A DNA stretch of 64,000 bases from Brevibacillus choshinensis (lineage in GTDB: Bacteria > Bacillota > Bacilli > Brevibacillales > Brevibacillaceae): positions 1,030,121 to 1,094,120 of the forward strand of contig NZ_LJJB01000013.1 of NCBI RefSeq assembly GCF_001420695.1, in the 5' to 3' direction. Below are positions 58,989 to 64,000 of this stretch, piece by piece. A program made the position numbers and the translations under genes. Within the stretch, counting starts at the first letter, position 1; the number at the start of each line of letters is the position of its first letter. Below the pieces are notes generated by a model. The model did no database searches, was not told where the DNA came from, and was given only the letters and a program-made list of their open reading frames with translations.

Positions 58989-59501
58989 ATGATTTTGCAC
59001 AAAGGAGAAACGCTTTTTCGTCAAGGCGAATCCGGTCCACTCTACCATCTCAAAAGCGGGATGTTAAAAATCAACCGCGTGCACGTTGACGGGACCATTA
59101 CGTTGGTCAACATCATCGTGCCTGACGAAACCATCCCTCACCACTCCTTGATCACTCCAAATCCTTATTACGGGACAGCAGTGGCTCTGGTCACTTGCGA
59201 AATAGACGTTCTCGACGCTCCGAGCTGGTATCGCGAGCTGGAGGAAAATCACGCGAAGTGCCGCGGGATTGCCCTGCAATTGCAATCCAAGCTACGCATG
59301 ATGCAACAGCGGATCGATCAGCTGTCAGAAGTATCGCCTGCTGAAAGACTGCGCAAGCTCCAGCTCTGGTTTCAATCATTTGTTCCCGTTGACTCTTTGT
59401 CGGACGTACTCACTCAGGACGAGATCGGGCAGCTCATTGGTCTACGACGCGAAACCGTCAATCGGTTGCTACGTGCACAAGTAAATCGAGCTCGCGAATA
59501 A
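58989..59501 (+). CDS. Crp/Fnr family transcriptional regulator
   Basis: 170 aa from the preferred ATG 58989 (GAGGTG 8 nt upstream); an ATG at 58959 lacks a site. An N-terminal cyclic-nucleotide-like beta roll (HKGETLFRQGESGPLYHLKSGMLKINRVHVDGTITLVNII) is followed by a dimer helix and a C-terminal HTH (LTQDEIGQLIGLRRETVNRLLRAQV). No cluster of Fe-S cysteines is visible, so it is unlike oxygen-sensing Fnr and closer to Dnr/ArcR-like forms. It is convergent with hmp, whose promoter contains a matching box, so it probably regulates hmp. Confidence 0.9.
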   Translation: MILHKGETLFRQGESGPLYHLKSGMLKINRVHVDGTITLVNIIVPDETIPHHSLITPNPYYGTAVALVTCEIDVLDAPSWYRELEENHAKCRGIALQLQSKLRMMQQRIDQLSEVSPAERLRKLQLWFQSFVPVDSLSDVLTQDEIGQLIGLRRETVNRLLRAQVNRARE

Positions 59502-59532
59502 TCGAGCTCGATCCATGGCTAGCTATATTTGT

Positions 59533-60741
59533 TTACAGATTGCCGGCAGGCCCGAAAAATTCATAGTGCATATCATCTGCCGGAATGCCCCAATCCGTAA
59601 GAGCCTTTTTGATCGACTGCATGAACGGTACAGGACCGCAAAAATAATAGCTGGCCGCTTTCTCTGGTACGATTTCCTGTAGCCATTTCAGATCGATATA
59701 TCCCTCATGATGAAACGATCCCGCTTCCCTATCCTGCTCAGTCGGCTGCGAATAGCTCCAGTATGCGGAAACACGTGGATTGTCTTGAGTAACTCTCTCG
59801 ACATCCTCCCGCAAGGCATGCCTGTTGCCATTTTGTGCTGCGTGGATAAATGTCACCTGGCGAGCTGACTTTTCCGCCAGAGTCGTAAGCATGCTGACCA
59901 TCGGTGTCAGACCGACTCCGCCACTGATGAGCACGACCGGACGCTCCTCTTGTTTCAACGTGAAATCTCCGGCTGGTGCGGAGACGTGCAGGACATCTCC
60001 TTCCTTTACCTTCTCGGTTAAATAGACAGATACTTTCCCCGCTGGCTTCTCTTCACATGCATCTTCCTGTTTGACCGAAATACGGTAGTACGCTTTGCCA
60101 GGCGCGTCGGACAAACTGTACTGGCGAATATGAGTATTCCGCTCCCCTGGAATATCTACCTTTACGCTGATGTATTGCCCTGGTTCATAGACTGCGAGCG
60201 CCTGCCGATCCTGCGGGACCAGATAAAAGGAAGTAATGACGTCGCTTTCCCGTACCTTTTTCTCTACAACGAATGCCCGAAAATCTGCCCAGCCACCGAC
60301 CTGCTCGCGGGATTGTTCGTACAGTTCTGCCTCTACCCCGATAAACGCATCTGCGATCACGCCGTACGCCTCTGCCCATGCATCCAAAATTTCCTCTGTC
60401 GCCGCATCTCCCAGCACGTCTTTGATCGCTGCCAACAGATTTTCTCCGACGATCGGATAATGCTCTGGCAAGATACCGAGACTGCGGTGTTTATGGGCGA
60501 TCTGTTTGACCACAGGCAGGATATTCGCTAAGTTGTCGATGTGTTGCGCAGCTGCGTACACGGCATTCGCCAGTGCTGTCTGCTGCCGTCCTTGCTTTTG
60601 ATTCGCGTGATTGAACACGTTTAACAGCTCGGGATGCTGAGTAAACAATCTTTCATAAAATCGTTTCGTTATAGCAACCCCGTGCACTTCCAGCACAGGC
60701 ACCGTCGATTTGATTACGTGAATGGTTTTTTCGTTGAGCAT
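59533..60741 (-). CDS. hmp: Flavohemoprotein (nitric oxide dioxygenase)
   Basis: 402 aa. A globin domain (residues 1-140, with proximal His in IAHKHRSLGILPEHYPIVGENLL) precedes an FAD-binding domain (YEPGQYISVKV...IRQYSLSDAPG) and an NAD-binding domain (VVLISGGVGLTPMVSML...YYFCGPVPFMQ...HYEFFGPAG). It converts NO and O2 to nitrate using NADH, protecting the cell from nitrosative stress. The gene is monocistronic and its promoter is easily read (see the following entries). Ribosome binding site GAAGGGAAGG. Confidence 0.96.
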   Translation of the reverse strand: MLNEKTIHVIKSTVPVLEVHGVAITKRFYERLFTQHPELLNVFNHANQKQGRQQTALANAVYAAAQHIDNLANILPVVKQIAHKHRSLGILPEHYPIVGENLLAAIKDVLGDAATEEILDAWAEAYGVIADAFIGVEAELYEQSREQVGGWADFRAFVVEKKVRESDVITSFYLVPQDRQALAVYEPGQYISVKVDIPGERNTHIRQYSLSDAPGKAYYRISVKQEDACEEKPAGKVSVYLTEKVKEGDVLHVSAPAGDFTLKQEERPVVLISGGVGLTPMVSMLTTLAEKSARQVTFIHAAQNGNRHALREDVERVTQDNPRVSAYWSYSQPTEQDREAGSFHHEGYIDLKWLQEIVPEKAASYYFCGPVPFMQSIKKALTDWGIPADDMHYEFFGPAGNL

Positions 60742-60757
60742 CGTGATCCTTCCCTTC

Positions 60758-60778
60758 GAATCAGGTATACCTTGATTC
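60758..60778 (-). promoter_or_regulatory. Palindromic operator candidate over the hmp start of transcription
   Basis: GAATCA-GGTATACC-TTGATTC is a near-perfect palindrome. It extends from the predicted -10 to about +11, where a repressor would block transcription. I could not match it to a known NsrR site by eye. Confidence 0.55.
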
Positions 60779-60817
60779 TAGAGGGTGCGCTCACCACGCA
60801 CAGTGATTTCAATCACA
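60775..60817 (-). promoter_or_regulatory. hmp promoter with Crp/Fnr box at -41.5
   Basis: On the minus strand the -10 TAGAAT is at 60780-60775, giving a start near 60768. The sequence TGTGATTGAAATCACT (60817-60802) is centred at 60809.5, exactly 41.5 bp upstream. It matches the Fnr consensus TGTGA-N6-TCACA except at the last base. No -35 is visible, as expected for a class II activator promoter. Confidence 0.65.
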
Positions 60818-60847
60818 GGAAAACGAAACGATTTGTGACAGGAGCCT

Positions 60848-61645
60848 TTACACGGATTCAGCCAGAAAACTCATGAAGGGAAACAGTCCAAAAAACCTTC
60901 CGTCCCTCACCCGCTGATGCGCCTCTTCTTTCAGAGCTGTCGCCGTTTGCATAGTTATCACCCCTGTATCTACGAGACGATGTGCCCCACGCTCCAAATA
61001 ATTCAGCATATAATCAGGATTTTTCCCGAAATAGGAATGGCTTTCTATCTGGATGGAATTAAAGCCTTGGGCAGACAGCATGGCGGGCAGTTGCCGTACA
61101 AGCCACGGATTGTGAGTGTTGTATTTTTTCATGATCTCTATACAGACTTGCAGCGGATCATGCTCACCCATCGCCACGGAACGGTTCGCATAGTCTCCGT
61201 CAAAAATGGCTAACTGACCGCCTTTCTTTAAGACACGCTTTGCTTCTTGCAGAAAGAGCTCAGGAGATGGGACGTGACCGAGAACCGTATGGAACACCAC
61301 CGTATCAAAAGAGTGATCGGAAAACGGGAGCGTCCTGCCATCCCCGACAACAAGCTCAACATGCGAATGCTCATTCAACGAGCGTGCCTTTTCGATGAAG
61401 ATAGCGGATGGATCAATCCCGATCACTTTGCCTACGCCGGGTCCTTGCGCCAGCATCCGCGTGATCGCCCCTGTACCACAGCCGACCTCGAGAATCTCCA
61501 TTCCCTCCGACCAATTCAAGCGAGCCAAATAGGAAGAGATGATCGCACGCATCTCCAGATCAGCCGCTCGTATTTCCAGACTATCGCTCAATCTTCTTTG
61601 CACATCCGGATCGACTTCCGTAATTTTGGCATACGGATCTAGCAC
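60848..61645 (-). CDS. Class I SAM-dependent methyltransferase
   Basis: 265 aa from GTG 61645, which has a purine-rich AGG 7 nt upstream; the longer frame (ATG 61699) has poor spacing. Motif I is ILEVGCGTGAITRMLAQG, followed by VIGIDPSAIFIEKA, VVGDGRTLPFSDHSFDTVVFHTVLGHV and VLKKGGQLAIFDGDY. The substrate is unknown; C-terminal helices resemble those of small-molecule methyltransferases. Its stop lies just before the hmp promoter, and it has no operon partner. Confidence 0.88.
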   Translation of the reverse strand: MLDPYAKITEVDPDVQRRLSDSLEIRAADLEMRAIISSYLARLNWSEGMEILEVGCGTGAITRMLAQGPGVGKVIGIDPSAIFIEKARSLNEHSHVELVVGDGRTLPFSDHSFDTVVFHTVLGHVPSPELFLQEAKRVLKKGGQLAIFDGDYANRSVAMGEHDPLQVCIEIMKKYNTHNPWLVRQLPAMLSAQGFNSIQIESHSYFGKNPDYMLNYLERGAHRLVDTGVITMQTATALKEEAHQRVRDGRFFGLFPFMSFLAESV

Positions 61646-61756
61646 GATAAATCCTGCCCCCTTTTTAGTCACTCGACTCAACACATGCAACGGCTGCATA
61701 CCTTCAATATAACGCTTTCGCCAAAAGCATCCAAACTATTCTGAAAAACAACCAAA

Positions 61757-61806
61757 CAAAAAAACAGATTTCCGTAGCCGACCTACTTAGCTAAAGAATC
61801 TGTCTT
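61757..61806 (-). terminator. Terminator of the molybdenum cofactor operon
   Basis: On the minus strand ACAGATT/AATCTGT (with inner pairing) is followed by TTTTTTTG, 20 nt after the mobB stop. Confidence 0.75.
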
Positions 61807-61826
61807 TGAATAGCTACGAAAGGAAT

Positions 61827-62330
61827 CTATTCTTCCTCGGAGAGCAGCCTTTTCACAAACTGGTAAATAGCCTCGTCATCCTGAATGGAGATCTGTGGCC
61901 ATTTATCTGTAGCGATTGGCTCCCACGTGACAATGCCCTTGATAGCAGTCACGATATGTAAAAGTTCAAGATCCTCTGCTTTACGCAACAGGACGAGCTT
62001 AGGGTATCCTTCCCGCTTAAAGCCTTCGACGAGAATCAGGTCAGCCCCTGCCTGTGTCAGCCGTTCTATCAGCTGGGGGAGGAGCGTCGGTCTCTGCTCG
62101 TGAATAACTGTCTTGGTCTCTGAGGTGATTGCCACCAAGGAAGCCCCTGCCTCCCGATACCGCCACGTGTCTTTTCCCTGCTGGTCCCACTCAAAATCGT
62201 GGCCTCCGTCGTGCTTGACCACTCCGACTCGCATACCCGACTGCTCGAAATGCGCAATCAGCTTGGTCAACAGGGTCGTCTTGCCACTATCGGAATAGCC
62301 TACCAACTGAAGTACATACGGTTGTTTCAC
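61827..62330 (-). CDS. mobB: Molybdopterin-guanine dinucleotide biosynthesis protein B
   Basis: 167 aa, a P-loop GTPase. Walker A is GYSDSGKTTLLTKL, with VVKHDGGHDFEWDQQGKDTWRYREAGASLVAI and LILVEGFKREGYPKLVLLR as family motifs. It assists MobA in attaching GMP to molybdopterin. The start is GTG 62330 behind GGAGGGG; the moeA stop lies just upstream, so the two genes are adjacent and co-transcribed. Confidence 0.94.
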   Translation of the reverse strand: MKQPYVLQLVGYSDSGKTTLLTKLIAHFEQSGMRVGVVKHDGGHDFEWDQQGKDTWRYREAGASLVAITSETKTVIHEQRPTLLPQLIERLTQAGADLILVEGFKREGYPKLVLLRKAEDLELLHIVTAIKGIVTWEPIATDKWPQISIQDDEAIYQFVKRLLSEEE

Positions 62331-62335
62331 TCAGA

Positions 62336-63595
62336 CTACCCCTCCTGCTTCCAGCTTGGTGCTGCGTGTGACAGTACTTCCACAAGCTCTCCCGCCTGCT
62401 TGCCGATTCCTCCTGCGGGAATCACGATAAAGCATTCACTGTTTTTTAGCGTGCCGAGATTTCCCGCTTTTTCGTTGAAATCGGGCTGGGCATACAGGAC
62501 CCCATCCTTTTCTAGCAACCACCCGCGCAAATATCTCGGGTACGGACAAGGCTTGGTATACGTGACTGCGAGCTTTGCCTTGATCGTACGCAGCTGTACT
62601 CCCTGCACACCTGACAGCTTTTGCACAGCAGGGCGGACAAACAATTCAAATCCGAGAAAGCAAGCCCCCGGATTCCCAGACAACGCTATGATTGGTTTGC
62701 CATGCAGCATCAGGCTCGTGGTCGGACTACCTGGTCGCATCGCGATCCGATTAAACAGCAGCTCGGCTTCCGGCTCATCCGAAAGGGCTGCCATCACGTC
62801 GTAGTCGCCTACCGATACTCCCCCGCTTGTGACGAGCACATCAACCATCTTTAAATGCTCAGCCAACGTTCCCTTCGCCACATCCAGATCATCCGGCATA
62901 TTTGGAAACAAAAGAGGAATGCCGCCCGCTTCGGCAATCAAAGCGGACAGCATCCATGTATTACTATTGCGGATCTTTCCGGGATAAAGCGGTTGATCCA
63001 CATCCAGCAGCTCGACACCTGTGGAAAGAAGCCCGATCCGCGGCTTGCGAACAACCGGTACATGGGTGTACCCAAAGGTCGCCAATATCGCGAGCGTACC
63101 CGCATTAATCCTCTCACCCGCTCGCACAATGACCGCTCCCGAAGCGATCTCTTCCCCGTGTCGGGATACGTTTTCTCCCTGCTTTAACGCCCGCTTGATT
63201 CCCACTTCCTCCAAAAAGGCAGCAGGCTGCACGGTCTGCTCAAACATGATGACGGCGTCAGCCCCTGAAGGCATCATCGCGCCCGTCATGATCCGACTTG
63301 CGCAACCTTCTGCCACAGTGATCTTGGGAACATCACCGGCAGCGATGGTCTCCACGACTTTCAAGCGAACTGGCTGATCCGGTGTAGCTAGAACGGTATC
63401 AATTGCTCGCACAGCATATCCATCCAACGGTGAGCGATCAAAGTGTGGCAAATCGTCTGTGGCATGAACATCTACAGCTAGCGTGCGACCGTATGCCTCC
63501 CCGATATGTACCTCTTCTCTGCCCTGCATAGTCAGACGTTCCATCAGTCTACGCATGGCTTCCTCCACCGTTATCATCTGTCGCGAAAAGCGCAT
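62336..63595 (-). CDS. moeA: Molybdopterin molybdenumtransferase
   Basis: 419 aa. Inserts molybdenum into adenylated molybdopterin. Visible motifs: DLPHFDRSPLDGYAVRAID, GCASRIMTGAMMPSGADAVIMFE, GLLSTGVELLD, RNSNTWMLSALIAEAGG, LVTSGGVSVGDYDVM and IALSGNPGACFLGFELFVRP. Start at ATG 63595, GGAGG upstream; the preceding nine codons of the longest frame are discarded. It lies between the oxidoreductase gene and mobB, so the three form a cofactor-plus-enzyme operon. Confidence 0.95.
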   Translation of the reverse strand: MRFSRQMITVEEAMRRLMERLTMQGREEVHIGEAYGRTLAVDVHATDDLPHFDRSPLDGYAVRAIDTVLATPDQPVRLKVVETIAAGDVPKITVAEGCASRIMTGAMMPSGADAVIMFEQTVQPAAFLEEVGIKRALKQGENVSRHGEEIASGAVIVRAGERINAGTLAILATFGYTHVPVVRKPRIGLLSTGVELLDVDQPLYPGKIRNSNTWMLSALIAEAGGIPLLFPNMPDDLDVAKGTLAEHLKMVDVLVTSGGVSVGDYDVMAALSDEPEAELLFNRIAMRPGSPTTSLMLHGKPIIALSGNPGACFLGFELFVRPAVQKLSGVQGVQLRTIKAKLAVTYTKPCPYPRYLRGWLLEKDGVLYAQPDFNEKAGNLGTLKNSECFIVIPAGGIGKQAGELVEVLSHAAPSWKQEG

Positions 63596-63646
63596 CGTCC
63601 GTTCCTCCTCCGGCTTGAACAACCATTCCTGCTGTCTCTCGTATAG

Positions 63647-64000
63647 TTACCCGACGTTTACTTCCAAATCCTCGATCGGTTTTTCTTTATATTTCAAATC
63701 TTTATTTGCGTTAAACGTATCTGCCTTTTCGATCTTTACAGCTGTATTGTATTCTGGAATTCCCGCGTAGGTTTCATAGACACCTTTGGGGATCAGTACG
63801 TTACCTTCCGGCCAGTGTACCTGGACATTGCCTCGTTTCGTCGCCTCGAACTTGGCGCGTCCTTGGAAGGTGCCATATTTATTATACACGACGATGTTCT
63901 CTCCCTCTGCAATTCGCAGCTCCCGGGCATCCTCGGCATTGATCAGCACATCGTAGCGATCCGCGTTGTTGAACGGATCCTTGTTGCTGTAGATCATGGA
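63647..64000 (-). CDS. Molybdopterin oxidoreductase, C-terminal part (cut by window edge)
   Basis: 117 codons with the stop at 63647; the N-terminus lies outside. The visible part is the molydopterin-dinucleotide-binding domain: SNKDPFNNADRYDVLINAEDARELRIAEGENIVVYNKYGTFQG and RGNVQVHWPEGNVLIPKG. The wording resembles the FdhF/YdeP formate dehydrogenase-like group. moeA follows about 50 nt later, consistent with a molybdoenzyme needing cofactor supply. Which electron donor or acceptor is used cannot be seen here. Confidence 0.85.
   Translation of the reverse strand, partial: SMIYSNKDPFNNADRYDVLINAEDARELRIAEGENIVVYNKYGTFQGRAKFEATKRGNVQVHWPEGNVLIPKGVYETYAGIPEYNTAVKIEKADTFNANKDLKYKEKPIEDLEVNVG

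Overview
The window reads as chromosomal DNA of an aerobic, spore-forming Bacillales bacterium, most likely Brevibacillus or a close relative in the Paenibacillaceae. The reasons are strong AGGAGG-type ribosome binding sites, frequent GTG and TTG starts, moderate GC content, sporulation-type genes (spoVR, a CotS-like kinase), a qoxABCD aa3-type quinol oxidase and many solute-binding lipoproteins. The genus is an inference. I saw no rRNA, tRNA, CRISPR array, transposase or phage gene.

Layout. 1-3.4 kb: a polar amino-acid ABC transporter operon ending in an amidohydrolase cut by the left edge. 3.8-5.4 kb: a GNAT acetyltransferase and a CotS-type kinase. 5.6-9.5 kb: qoxABCD, followed by a cluster of hairpins and a small membrane protein. 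10.4-12.8 kb: a CitA/CitB-type two-component system. 12.8-15.3 kb: a DMT transporter with an Lrp regulator, and a methyltransferase. 15.3-19.9 kb: a tripartite tricarboxylate transporter (tctCBA) and an AbrB-type permease. 20.1-21.7 kb: terC-lysR. 21.8-22.4 kb: first copy of a long structured repeat. 22.5-24.1 kb: VOC protein, ECF-like sigma factor and an unknown 102-aa protein. 24.2-32.7 kb: DUF1177, DUF917, OPT transporter, PucR regulator, YfcC transporter and M20 amidohydrolase, probably a catabolic island for an unknown peptide-like or acylated compound. 33-36.7 kb: LysR, 3-hydroxyacyl-CoA dehydrogenase, MFS. 36.9-41 kb: spoVR, a HipA-like kinase and small proteins. 41-43.5 kb: helD. 43.6-48.2 kb: DoxX, MFS with its regulator, LysR/dapA-like pair. 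48.2-50.9 kb: an OlsB-like N-acyltransferase, an LpxL-like acyltransferase and a YfhP-like membrane protein. 51.1-52.0 kb: second, inverted copy of the repeat with a tandem duplication. 52.2-55.6 kb: M81 peptidase, serine-hydrolase remnant, peptide-binding lipoprotein. 55.8-64 kb: pepF, an MBL hydrolase, a Crp/Fnr regulator with hmp, a methyltransferase, mobB, moeA and the end of a molybdenum oxidoreductase.

Themes. Much of the window takes up and degrades carboxylates and peptides, and several of those promoters carry sequences resembling CcpA cre boxes. The strongest unexplained signal is a roughly 590-bp non-coding composite repeat, present near 22 kb and again inverted near 51 kb. Both halves fold on paper into long nested stems, and one pair of arms has changed in concert between copies. 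The most readable regulatory site is the hmp promoter, where a Crp/Fnr box sits at -41.5 and a palindrome covers -10 to +11.

All functions are read from sequence by eye. Family names rest on recognised motifs, not on database searches.
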